From the NCBI GenBank assembly GCA_018401735.1, contig JAGYKI010000029.1:1-33593 (forward strand): a stretch of 33,593 bases of DNA, in the 5' to 3' direction. Both the position numbers and the translations under genes were made by a program. The DNA comes from Schleiferiaceae bacterium (GTDB lineage Bacteria > Bacteroidota > Bacteroidia > Flavobacteriales > Schleiferiaceae). Within the stretch, counting starts at the first letter, position 1, and every line of letters starts with the position of its first letter. Shown here in pieces: positions 9,126 through 16,357 of the stretch. Below the pieces are notes generated by a model that was not told the origin of the DNA, did not search any database, and saw nothing but the letters and a program-made list of their open reading frames with translations.

Positions 9126-9822
9126 GTATTCAAAACCCTGAAAATCAAAACTTAAGGAGTTCCTCATCTGGTCAGAAGGATAAAAATTTCGCCATACAGA
9201 TTTTTATATTGGAAACGGTGATATACTTGGCAGGATTTGGGGTAGTCGTAAGAGACTAAGCATTTGGTTATGCATTACAAAGATCCTGAAACGTTTACCC
9301 ATGACATCTTTTTTAATGCGTTGATTTTCAATGGATATTTCACGATAAAGTAATACTTCTCAAGATTTCTTGCCTTTCTTTTTCGGTTACGAAACTTTAA
9401 CCTCCAGAGGAGTTCTTTCTCGCCTTCAATTGATCCAAAAGAAAACACAAAACCGAACGAAGTGAGCTCTGCCCATTCAAATAAAGAAATACATGCCTAA
9501 AGATCAGCATGGTAAAACCTTCACAAAAGATCGGCTGGCAATTTCACTCGCACTTATAATTGATTTTTTATAGTTCGCTCTCTTTCCTAAGTCTCAGTCA
9601 TTACAAGGGTTGTTTATTTTTTATTTGAGTTTGTGGTCTCATCGCTACGCTCTTCGGCTCCCAACTCGCTAAAGCAAAGGCTTTTATTTTGAAGGCTCGT
9701 AATTGAGGCCGGTTAACCTACTAATAGTGATTTCGGTCGGATTAACAGGCGGTCTTTTGGATCCTGTCTAAATAGCCCATCTCTTCATTTGAAAAACAAG
9801 GCACGGTTTAGTAGCAGCTTTG

Positions 9823-9856
9823 GTCTTGAGTCTTTTAGTCTTGGGTCTTTTAGTCT
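9823..9856. repeat. Short tandem repeat, 15-bp unit
   Basis: The unit GTCTTGAGTCTTTTA (9823-9837) is followed directly by GTCTTGGGTCTTTTA (9838-9852, one mismatch) and the start of a third copy, GTCT. It lies in the gene-free region; no function is evident. Confidence 0.7.
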
Positions 9857-9962
9857 CGCAACCTGTCATCAAATTTTCTTGGTTTACCCGCGGAAAAATC
9901 TTCTCTCAGGATGACCGTGTTCCCCGTAGATTTTAAGATCGCAATAACCCACCCCTACCGTC

Positions 9963-9983
9963 ATTCCGAATTTATTTCGGAAT
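9963..9983. repeat. Short palindrome of the intergenic REP-like kind
   Basis: ATTCCGAA and TTCGGAAT form a perfect 8-bp stem around a TTTAT loop, in the context CGTCATTCCGAA. A related broken piece, TCTCAGGATGACC, lies about 50 bp upstream (from 9904) in the opposite sense. Such CATTCCGAA palindromes recur between genes in many bacterial genomes. A genome-wide copy count would tell whether this is a family here. Confidence 0.5.
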
Positions 9984-10055
9984 CTTCTTTCTTTTAAAAA
10001 CGGTTACAACTGAATTTCTCGGTGGAGAAAAAAACGTCCATCAATACCTTAATCC

Positions 10056-10077
10056 ATCTCACTACTCAATACTCACA
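10056..10077. repeat. 22-bp direct repeat, copy 1
   Basis: A 22-bp segment starting ATCTCACTACTCAATACT recurs exactly at 10343-10364, just before the riboswitch promoter. A second pair, AAAAAACGTCCATCA, is found at 10029-10043 and 10181-10195. All four lie in the gene-free region. Confidence 0.7.
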
Positions 10078-10342
10078 GCGCAGCGGTCTCACAACTATTA
10101 AACCGAGAAATCGCAGCTGCCGCAGCTTTTTTAATTACACGCAATTGCGATCGAATTCCAACCAAATTTCCCTGCGAAGGAAAAAACGTCCATCACCGGT
10201 TCTTGGCTCTTGGTTCTCGTTTCTTCAATCCCTCTCTCGTTTCGCCATCGAGATGTCGCACCTCTGGTGCTTATCGCTACTCCTACCATTCAAACATCCC
10301 AACTCTAAACCTTCAAAATCGCAAATCCCCACCATAACCTCA

Positions 10343-10364
10343 ATCTCACTACTCAATACTCACA
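10343..10364. repeat. 22-bp direct repeat, copy 2
   Basis: Exact second copy of the 22-bp segment at 10056-10077. It ends about 33 bp before the predicted -7 box of the cobalamin operon. Confidence 0.7.
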
Positions 10365-10396
10365 TCTCAATACCATGAAGCTACTAGAAAAATTTC

Positions 10397-10404
10397 TACC
10401 TTCG
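10397..10404 (+). promoter_or_regulatory. Candidate -7 promoter box of the cobalamin operon
   Basis: TACCTTCG differs from TAnnTTTG at one base and lies just before the aptamer, an arrangement I know from riboswitch-led Bacteroidota operons. Transcription would then begin near 10408, which still includes the left arm of the proposed closing stem P1. Confidence 0.4.
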
Positions 10405-10408
10405 CGGC

Positions 10409-10581
10409 GCTTATGGTTTTCCTCTTTTGTAAGAGGAGATTAAAAGGGAATCAGGTGTAAATCCTGAGCTTTTCCTGAAGCTGTAAATCTTTATAAATTT
10501 TTAGCCTCTTATGCCACTGTCTTCAAAGGGAAGATGGGAAGGCGCTAAAAACTGAGATGAGCCAGAAGACCTGCCGCAAGC
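10409..10581 (+). promoter_or_regulatory. Cobalamin riboswitch aptamer
   Basis: Several conserved cobalamin-aptamer blocks appear in the right order: TTAAAAGGGAATCAGGTG (10440-10456) with AAATCCTGAG completing the hairpin; AGCTGTAAAT (10479-10488); GCCACTG (10513-10519); GGGAAGGCGC (10536-10545); and the B12 box AGCCAGAAGACCTGCC (10560-10575). The closing stem probably pairs GCTT (10409-10412) and GGT (10415-10417) with ACC (10569-10571) and AAGC (10578-10581). It lies 124 bp before a four-gene operon that includes a BtuB-like receptor, the classic target. Binding of cobalamin is expected to switch the operon off. Confidence 0.93.
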
Positions 10582-10596
10582 ACATAGATAATTTCG

Positions 10597-10681
10597 CTTT
10601 CAGGATAAAAGCCATTATAATGTAGAAGCTTGCCTTGGCATGCCTTCCATTCTAATTTTTATTCCTCCTGAAAGTTTTTTG
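10597..10681 (+). terminator. Likely expression-platform terminator of the riboswitch
   Basis: CTTTCAGGA (10597-10605) pairs perfectly with TCCTGAAAG (10666-10674), which is followed by TTTTTT (10675-10680), 24 bp before the first start codon. The 60-nt loop contains GCTTGC (10628-10633), the complement of GCAAGC (10576-10581) in the 3' side of aptamer stem P1. The two pairings cross and would compete, giving a simple on/off model. This is inference from pairing only. Confidence 0.55.
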
Positions 10682-10704
10682 TTCGATAACTTAAAATTAA
10701 AAAC

Positions 10705-11805
10705 ATGAACAAGAGACTATTTTTGGGAGCATTATTAAGTGTAATGCTCGTCCAGCCCTTAACGGCACAATTCAATTGGCAAGACATCGATTTTTGGGTA
10801 GGAAGCGGCAGTGATTCCGCCTTGCTGGTGGTGGACTTTGCTGGTGCCGATTTCGATTCATCTTATGCTTGGGCTTACCGCTATAACGGAGCCAAAACGG
10901 GAGAAGACATGCTTGTGGCTATTGCCGCAGCCGATCAAAACCTTAGCATTGATGTAGCGGGAGGATTCCTTAACGATGTAATTTACCATCGCCACGAAGG
11001 CATTGGTGGACAGCCCGATTATTGGAGTACTTGGAGTGGCAGCGATACTGCTTCCCTGATCACCAACATGGGTATTGGCACCGCGCTGGTAAACGGCGAG
11101 TGGTTTGCCCTTTCCTATACCGATTTCAATCCCGCTCTAAAGCCTGGCTTGCCTATCCCCGCCTTTAAACCAAACGACTTCGCTCTAGCACAAGTGCAAA
11201 ACTGGTATGGCAGTGGCAACGATAGCGCTGCTTTTATTGTCGATTTCCTCAACGGTAACTCTTATGCATGGGGTTACCTTTTCAACGATTCTGTTGCGGC
11301 AAGTCAAATGTTAAACGACATCGCGAGCCAAGATGCGAACCTTAGCATTAATGCCGCGGGTTTCCTTAATGATATCATCTACCTAAGTGATAGCGGGCTG
11401 GGCGGACAACCGAATTACTGGGGCACATGGAGCGCCACTAATGTAGGCAACTGGTATATGAATGCGGGCATTAGTCACCAAGTAAAAGCGGGCGAATTAT
11501 TTGGTGCTTCCTACACCGATTTCAATCCCGCTGTTCGGCCTAATGCCCCTAAAAACAATGGGGCTTTAAGCTTGCGCAGAAGTGATAGGATTAGTTTCGA
11601 TCTTTACCCTAATCCCGCTCATAATTTCCTAGTTGTTAATGGTCTACGCCAAGATGCGTATTTTAAAATTAGCAATAGTCAAGGACAAATAGTACAAGCA
11701 GGTGGTTTAGGTGAGGAGAATAATCGCCTAGATATTGCCTCCTTAAAAGAAGGTTTTTACTTTCTTCAAATAGGCGGCAGTACCATGGTCTTCCTTAAAA
11801 AATAA
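10705..11805 (+). CDS. T9SS-sorted surface protein with a duplicated domain, cobalamin operon
   Basis: 366 residues: Sec signal peptide (about 1-21, ending PLTAQ); two homologous copies of a domain of about 125 residues (about 24-146 and 158-288); and a C-terminal type A sorting domain (YPNPAHNFLVVNG to the final KK) that directs export and surface attachment by the type IX system. Paired motifs in the two copies are FWVGSGSDSALLVVDF and NWYGSGNDSAAFIVDF, then YAWAYRYNG and YAWGYLFND, FLNDVIYHRHEGIGGQPDYW and FLNDIIYLSDSGLGGQPNYW, and YTDFNPA. I cannot name the family. As first gene after a cobalamin riboswitch and 1 bp upstream of the next gene, it is a candidate surface B12-binding or capture protein; that function is inferred from context alone. 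Confidence 0.85.
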   Translation: MNKRLFLGALLSVMLVQPLTAQFNWQDIDFWVGSGSDSALLVVDFAGADFDSSYAWAYRYNGAKTGEDMLVAIAAADQNLSIDVAGGFLNDVIYHRHEGIGGQPDYWSTWSGSDTASLITNMGIGTALVNGEWFALSYTDFNPALKPGLPIPAFKPNDFALAQVQNWYGSGNDSAAFIVDFLNGNSYAWGYLFNDSVAASQMLNDIASQDANLSINAAGFLNDIIYLSDSGLGGQPNYWGTWSATNVGNWYMNAGISHQVKAGELFGASYTDFNPAVRPNAPKNNGALSLRRSDRISFDLYPNPAHNFLVVNGLRQDAYFKISNSQGQIVQAGGLGEENNRLDIASLKEGFYFLQIGGSTMVFLKK

Positions 11806-11806
11806 G

Positions 11807-12745
11807 ATGCGCTTCATAATTTTTCTCCTACTAGTAAGCGGCTTTTTGAGGGCGCAACCTTTTGCTCCAGCGGCTGGAACAATAGGCACAACAGCCATTG
11901 CCAAAGACAGCGCCCTTATTGACTTTTGGGCGACTGAATGTGTGGTGCAACGTGGCTATTTAGACATTGCACAAAAATCACTGGGTTTAGCCAGTCACGG
12001 CGATAGCAGTGCTGCACGCGCTTATGCAGATGGGCAAGTAGTGAGCCTCGGCGATAGTGGTGTGGCTACCTACATTCTAAGCAGTCCCCGTGCCGATTTA
12101 CCGGGAGCAGATTTTGCCATTTTCGAAAATTCATTTAGCGATTCTTATCTCGAATTAGCTTTTGTAGAAGTAAGTAGCGATGGGCAGCGTTTCGTGCGCT
12201 TCCCCGCTATTTCCCTTATTCCTACTGCGGTGCAAACCGGTAGTTTTGGTTCCAGCGACCCGCGTCTTCTTTATAATCTGGCAGGGAAATACCGCGCTGA
12301 TTTCGGTGTTCCTTTCGACCTCAATGAATTGAAAGATTCTACCGCGGTGAATATCCAAGCCGTTACTCATATACGCCTAGTAGACGTGATCGGAACAATC
12401 GACTCCGCTTACGCATCTTACGAAAGTACCGGCCGAATAATTAACGATCCCTACCCGACGGCTTTTGCTTCAGGGGGCTTCGATTTAGATGCGCTGGCCT
12501 TTTTAAAGCCTAATACGATTGGTCAAGAAAGTTTTAAGATGAGTATGGGACGGGCTTTCCCGCAACCCGCTCACGATTATATCAGGGTTGAAAACGCTAC
12601 GTCTTTAAAAGTCCTCAGTTTAGGTGGTAGGACCATCTGCGCAAGCAAAGAGGCGCAAATTAATTTTAACTTGGGAGCAGGCCTTTACCTTTTAGAAATT
12701 GAGCTTGAGGGCAAATTATACCGAGAAAAGATAATCATCCAATGA
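11807..12745 (+). CDS. T9SS-sorted cell-surface protein of unknown function, cobalamin operon
   Basis: 312 residues with a signal peptide (about 1-16, ending FLRAQ), a single domain (about 20-235) and a short T9SS-type C-terminal sorting domain (FPQPAHDYIRVEN to the end). The domain contains LPGADFAIFENSF, ELAFVEVSSDGQRFVRFP, VTHIRLVDVIGTID and ASGGFDLDALAFL. I have seen similar segments in proteins labelled only cell surface protein, often beside B12 receptors, but know of no tested function. The gene starts 1 bp after the previous stop and its end overlaps the btuB-like start by 4 bp (ATGA), so all are co-translated. The acidic GFDLDA segment could bind a metal; this is speculation. Confidence 0.82.
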   Translation: MRFIIFLLLVSGFLRAQPFAPAAGTIGTTAIAKDSALIDFWATECVVQRGYLDIAQKSLGLASHGDSSAARAYADGQVVSLGDSGVATYILSSPRADLPGADFAIFENSFSDSYLELAFVEVSSDGQRFVRFPAISLIPTAVQTGSFGSSDPRLLYNLAGKYRADFGVPFDLNELKDSTAVNIQAVTHIRLVDVIGTIDSAYASYESTGRIINDPYPTAFASGGFDLDALAFLKPNTIGQESFKMSMGRAFPQPAHDYIRVENATSLKVLSLGGRTICASKEAQINFNLGAGLYLLEIELEGKLYREKIIIQ

Positions 12746-14604
12746 AAAAATGGGGCTGGATATTAGGTTTTCTGCTGGCGGTTTCCAATACTATTTGGGG
12801 CCAAAAACACGATAGCCTTTTGGAAGTGGAAGTCCTCGATTATCAACTAGAATTAGCACCAGGGTTTAAGCAAGAAAGCCTGAAAGTCAGCGAGGATTTA
12901 AACAGCACTCAAAATTTGGGGGAAGCGCTGCGTGAGCTCAGTCCTATTTTTGTGCGATCCTACGGTAGCAATGGTATTGCTACTTTATCCTTGCGCGGCA
13001 CGAGCTCTAACCACACGCGCGTTACTTGGAATAATATCGACATCAGTTCGCCCAATTTGGGTTTGGTAGACTACTCCACTCTGGCTTTAAGCGCCGATGA
13101 AGAAGTAAACCTTTTATTCGGCTTAGGCTCTATGAGCGAGGGTAGCGGCGCTTTGGGCGGTGCTTTTCAGATTAAGAGTGGGCAAAATTGGCAAAAAGGT
13201 TTTCACGGTAGTTTTAGTCAGGAATTGGGTAGCTTTCGCAGACAGGGTAGCAATCTCAATCTGAGTTATGGTAAAGAGAAGCTTTTAGTAAACCTCAATC
13301 TTTATCAAAAAACAGCGGAGAATAATTTCCGCTTTATTGATATCACTGCGGTAGATCGGCCCGCTAGGGAAATGCAGAATTCTAATTTCTCGCAGAGTGG
13401 AGTGAAAACCAATATTTCCTATCGCCCCACCACCAAAAGTCTCTTGCGTTTAAATCTCTGGTATAATGAAGTCGATCGCCAGCTTCCACCGCCTATTACG
13501 GGCGATTTAAGCAATAGCGACCAAATGTTCGATCGCAATTTAGTAGCAGTTTTAGAAGGGCATTTTTCTTCCAAATTAGGCGACTGGATGCTTAACTGGG
13601 GACAGGTTTATAATAGCAATTTGTTTTACCTCAATGCTGCGGATAGCGAAAGTGATAACCGTTTTATGAGTCAGGAAGTGAACGGCCGTTGGAAAAAGGA
13701 ATTTACGCGCTTTAAACTCAAAATAGAAAGTGGTGTACAAGGCAAGTTTCAAGAGGCGAGCTCTCCCTCCTATACGGGACCCAGCGAGCGTAATCTTGGA
13801 GCGGTTTTCACTACGGTAGAAAAGAATTTTAGTAAAGATTTCGGCAGCTATGTAGTTCTTCGCAAGGAATTTAGCGAAGGTTTCGCCTTACCGCTAATGT
13901 GTTCTTTTGGACTCTTTTACAAGGAAAATGGCGCTGCTAAATATAGCCTTGCCTACTCTAGTAATTACCGCTTGCCCAGCCTCAACGATTTATACTGGGT
14001 ACCGGGTGGCAATCCCGATTTACGAGTAGAAAACAGTTTCTCCATCGACCTGCGTGGACAGCGTGATTTTAAATGGCAAGGACTGCACTTTAAAGTAGAT
14101 GCGACCCTTTACTATTCGGAAATTGATGACTTAATTCAGTGGCTACCGCGCAATTCGGTCTGGTCGCCTTTCAATGTGAAATTTAGAAGAATTCTTGGTC
14201 AGGAACTGAAATTTGAAGTCTTGAAAAAGATCAATACCTGGCAGCTGAGTAGTAGTGCCCAGTTATTTATCACCCAGCAAAATCCTGGGGAGGCATCTAC
14301 TGTAAAAGTGCCCTACAGTCCCAATACCAGTGCCAATGTGCAAGTAATTTTACAAGACGAAAATTGGTTATTTCGCTACCTTTTAAACTACAGCGATCCC
14401 TACTTCACTGATGAAGGCGGCAATTTTTTCATGCCCGCTTATGCTATTTCCGATTTACAAATGGCCTATCGCTTTCCCTATAAAAAACTGCGCTATTCGC
14501 TGGGTTTGAAATTGCAGAATATTGGCGATTATCCCTATCAAATCCTACCCTATCGCCCCGAACCCGGATTTAACTTCCTCTTAAATTTTGCGCTGCGATG
14601 GTAA
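12742..14604 (+). CDS. btuB: BtuB-like TonB-dependent cobalamin receptor
   Basis: A 620-residue outer-membrane receptor. After the signal peptide (about 1-20, ending TIWGQ) comes a plug domain (about 45-150) with LGEALRELSPIFVRSYG, ATLSLRGTSSNHTRVTWNN and GSMSEGSGALGGAFQIKSG, and then a barrel of alternating aromatic strands that ends in the typical C-terminal Trp (LLNFALRW). Sequence alone shows a TonB-dependent receptor of the BtuB/siderophore type. Cobalamin as substrate is inferred from the riboswitch at the head of the operon and the BtuG-like gene next to it. It overlaps the previous gene by 4 bp and the next by 7 bp. The inner-membrane importer (BtuCDF) is not in the window. Confidence 0.88.
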   Translation: MKKWGWILGFLLAVSNTIWGQKHDSLLEVEVLDYQLELAPGFKQESLKVSEDLNSTQNLGEALRELSPIFVRSYGSNGIATLSLRGTSSNHTRVTWNNIDISSPNLGLVDYSTLALSADEEVNLLFGLGSMSEGSGALGGAFQIKSGQNWQKGFHGSFSQELGSFRRQGSNLNLSYGKEKLLVNLNLYQKTAENNFRFIDITAVDRPAREMQNSNFSQSGVKTNISYRPTTKSLLRLNLWYNEVDRQLPPPITGDLSNSDQMFDRNLVAVLEGHFSSKLGDWMLNWGQVYNSNLFYLNAADSESDNRFMSQEVNGRWKKEFTRFKLKIESGVQGKFQEASSPSYTGPSERNLGAVFTTVEKNFSKDFGSYVVLRKEFSEGFALPLMCSFGLFYKENGAAKYSLAYSSNYRLPSLNDLYWVPGGNPDLRVENSFSIDLRGQRDFKWQGLHFKVDATLYYSEIDDLIQWLPRNSVWSPFNVKFRRILGQELKFEVLKKINTWQLSSSAQLFITQQNPGEASTVKVPYSPNTSANVQVILQDENWLFRYLLNYSDPYFTDEGGNFFMPAYAISDLQMAYRFPYKKLRYSLGLKLQNIGDYPYQILPYRPEPGFNFLLNFALRW

Positions 14605-15611
14605 GAAAACTAAGAGTCTATTTTTTATTCATCTGGCTGATTACCAACCTATCTGGCTGCGACCGAGATATAATTGGACCGCAAGCAAGTAGGCCTGGTG
14701 AAATTAACGACAGTCGCCGCGTACTCATTATTAATGAAGGTAATTTCCAGCGCGGCAATGCCAGCATTGGTTATTATAATTCAGAAACAAACAGTTATGC
14801 TGGGGAGCATTTTCAGCGCGAGAATGGACTCCCTCTCGGAGATGTTTTAGAGAGCGTTTATTACGAACAAGACCAATTTTACGCGGTGCTTAATGGTTCT
14901 AATCGCATCTTAATTTGCGACAGCAGTTGGGCACTAAAAACCAGTTTCGAAGGCCTCGGTGCCCCGCGTTATTTGGCGCTTCATGCAGAACGCATCTACC
15001 TAAGTGACCTATTTAAAAGTGAAATTGGAGTTTACAATGCCCAAACTTTGGAGCGAGAAAAACTATGGACTATTACTAAACCTGCCTTTGCGGTTGAGGC
15101 TTGGCAAGACCAAATTATTGTGGCAGCTGATAAGGAATTACGAGTGTATGATCCACTTTTAAACGATAGCTTAATACAAACTATTACTCTGCCGGCGGCC
15201 ATTAAAGCTTTTCTAAAAAATGGTTTATCGCAATGGCTAGTGGTGGACAATAATGATCAGGTTTATCGCTGGGAAGCTCCGCGAGACACTTTAATTGATT
15301 TGGGTCCATTAAATAAGAAAGGTGAGCATTTTTGCCTCGATTTTAGCAGGCAAGAGTTTTATGTTCTCGCTGGCGCAGAAGTGCAGGTTTACTCCTTTTT
15401 TGGCCAAAGTCTGAAGGTAGAGCGTAGCTTTAGTCATGCTGCCGAAAACGTGTACGGCTTTGTTTGCGATAGTGCAGCCGCGCAGCTTTACATTATGGAT
15501 CCTGAAGCTTTTGTGGCGCCCAGTACGATTTATGTTTATGACAGGTTGGGGCCTTTGAAGGAACAGTTTTCGGCGGGATTTATCAGCAATGGCGCCCTAA
15601 TTAGAGACTAA
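14598..15611 (+). CDS. BtuG-like beta-propeller lipoprotein (DUF5074/YncE type)
   Basis: 337 residues with a lipoprotein signal: hydrophobic FLFIWLITNLSGC, lipobox LSGC, Cys21. The mature protein starts after a short linker with RRVLIINEGNFQRGNASIGYY and ENGLPLGDVLESVYYEQDQ, then shows repeated blades of about 40-45 residues (FYAVLNGSNRILICD, RIYLSDLFKSEIGVYN, QIIVAADKELRVYD, QLYIMDPEAF and others). This matches the DUF5074/YncE-like propeller family that includes BtuG, the surface lipoprotein which binds cobalamin with very high affinity and sits on BtuB in gut Bacteroides. It is the last gene of the riboswitch operon and overlaps btuB by 7 bp. A BtuG role is inferred from fold type and context. 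Confidence 0.8.
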   Translation: MVRKLRVYFLFIWLITNLSGCDRDIIGPQASRPGEINDSRRVLIINEGNFQRGNASIGYYNSETNSYAGEHFQRENGLPLGDVLESVYYEQDQFYAVLNGSNRILICDSSWALKTSFEGLGAPRYLALHAERIYLSDLFKSEIGVYNAQTLEREKLWTITKPAFAVEAWQDQIIVAADKELRVYDPLLNDSLIQTITLPAAIKAFLKNGLSQWLVVDNNDQVYRWEAPRDTLIDLGPLNKKGEHFCLDFSRQEFYVLAGAEVQVYSFFGQSLKVERSFSHAAENVYGFVCDSAAAQLYIMDPEAFVAPSTIYVYDRLGPLKEQFSAGFISNGALIRD

Positions 15612-15677
15612 TCTGACAATACGTCGGAAATAGGACTTAGGTCTCGCCTTTGCGGGCAGATGGGCAAATAAATTATT

Positions 15678-16106
15678 ATGAGTACAGTAAAAGCAAACGA
15701 TACGGTACGTGTACATTATACCGGAAAATTAGCCGATGGCGAAATCTTTGACGATTCTCGCGGTCGCGAACCCATCGAATTTACCTTAGGCGCAGGTCAG
15801 GTAATTCCTGGATTTGAAAAGGCAGTTTTAGATATGGCGGTAAGTGATACCAAAACGGTAAACATTCCTTCTGCGGATGCTTATGGCGATTACCGTCCCG
15901 AGTTAATTCAGGCCGTGCCATTAAGCGAGTTACCTGAAGAAATTAAGCCCGAAGTTGGAATGCAATTAGTTTCGCAAGCACCTGATGGGCAACAAATTCC
16001 ATTAGTGGTTACTGAAGTAAACGACGATAATATTATGGTAGACGCAAATTCTCCTTTAGCTGGTAAAGATTTAGTTTTCGACTTAGAATTAGTAGAAATT
16101 AAGTAA
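15678..16106 (+). CDS. FKBP-type peptidyl-prolyl cis-trans isomerase, SlyD-like
   Basis: A 142-residue prolyl isomerase with the FKBP core at both ends (VRVHYTGKLADGEIFDDS, residues about 10-27; GAGQVIPGFEKAVLDM, about 38-53) and an inserted segment (about 65-120) typical of the SlyD insert-in-flap domain, which binds unfolded chains. There is no signal peptide, so it acts in the cytoplasm. The histidine-rich metal-binding tail of Escherichia coli SlyD is absent; the protein ends DLELVEIK. It is a single gene, 66 bp after the cobalamin operon. Behind it lies a nested inverted repeat (16112-16183) that overlaps the tRNA promoter and may form the 3' end of this mRNA. Confidence 0.93.
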   Translation: MSTVKANDTVRVHYTGKLADGEIFDDSRGREPIEFTLGAGQVIPGFEKAVLDMAVSDTKTVNIPSADAYGDYRPELIQAVPLSELPEEIKPEVGMQLVSQAPDGQQIPLVVTEVNDDNIMVDANSPLAGKDLVFDLELVEIK

Positions 16107-16164
16107 ATGCATTTGAGGGCTCCTAATAATAGTAACAAATTGCTAAAAATTAGCAAAGCTTTAT

Positions 16165-16172
16165 TAGATTTG
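16165..16172 (+). promoter_or_regulatory. -7 promoter box of the tRNA-Pro gene
   Basis: TAGATTTG is an exact TAnnTTTG match, 12 bp before the first base of the tRNA. A TTG at 16140-16142 lies 22 bp further upstream, close to the expected -33 element. Confidence 0.6.
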
Positions 16173-16184
16173 CAGCCCTCAAAA

Positions 16185-16257
16185 CGGGATGTAGCTCAGT
16201 TGGTAGAGTGCGCGTCTGGGGGGCGCGAGGCCGCAAGTTCAAGTCTTGTCATCCCGA
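16185..16257 (+). tRNA. tRNA-Pro (anticodon GGG)
   Basis: A complete cloverleaf can be drawn: acceptor stem CGGGATG/CATCCCG; D arm GCTC/GAGT around AGTTGGTA; anticodon stem CGCGT/GCGCG with loop CTGGGGG, giving anticodon GGG; T arm GCAAG/CTTGT with loop TTCAAGT; and discriminator base A. It is 73 nt long and CCA is not encoded. It has one G-T pair each in the D, anticodon and T stems. It is read alone from its own promoter and followed by a terminator. Confidence 0.95.
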
Positions 16258-16278
16258 CTATTAATTGTTTCAAGTATT

Positions 16279-16317
16279 AAAAAAGCCTGTTGATCTGCAG
16301 ATTAATAGGCTTTTTTG
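16279..16317 (+). terminator. Intrinsic terminator after tRNA-Pro
   Basis: AAAAAAGCCT (16279-16288) pairs with AGGCTTTTTT (16307-16316). The 18-nt interior is itself nearly palindromic around ATCTGCAGAT. It can also serve the convergent minus-strand gene ending at 16358. Confidence 0.85.
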
Positions 16318-16357
16318 TTTTGGTGAAACTTAAGCACTAGCTAGGCGAAAAACTGTA

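Larger units (their letters stand above)
9126..10396. other. Gene-free region with short repeats
   Basis: No convincing gene on either strand. The only long frame (118 codons at 10022-10378) is a Ser/Thr/Pro-rich translation of repetitive sequence. The stretch contains short tandem and dispersed repeats, listed separately, and phrases such as CTTGGCTCTTGGTTC that recall simple-sequence drift. It looks like an intergenic island where repeats accumulate, in front of the cobalamin riboswitch. Confidence 0.7.

Noticed and set aside
10022..10378. Plus-strand frame of 118 codons
   Set aside because: It translates repeat-rich sequence (two copies of the 22-bp repeat lie in it), is Ser/Thr/Pro-rich with no domain pattern, and overlaps features of the gene-free island.
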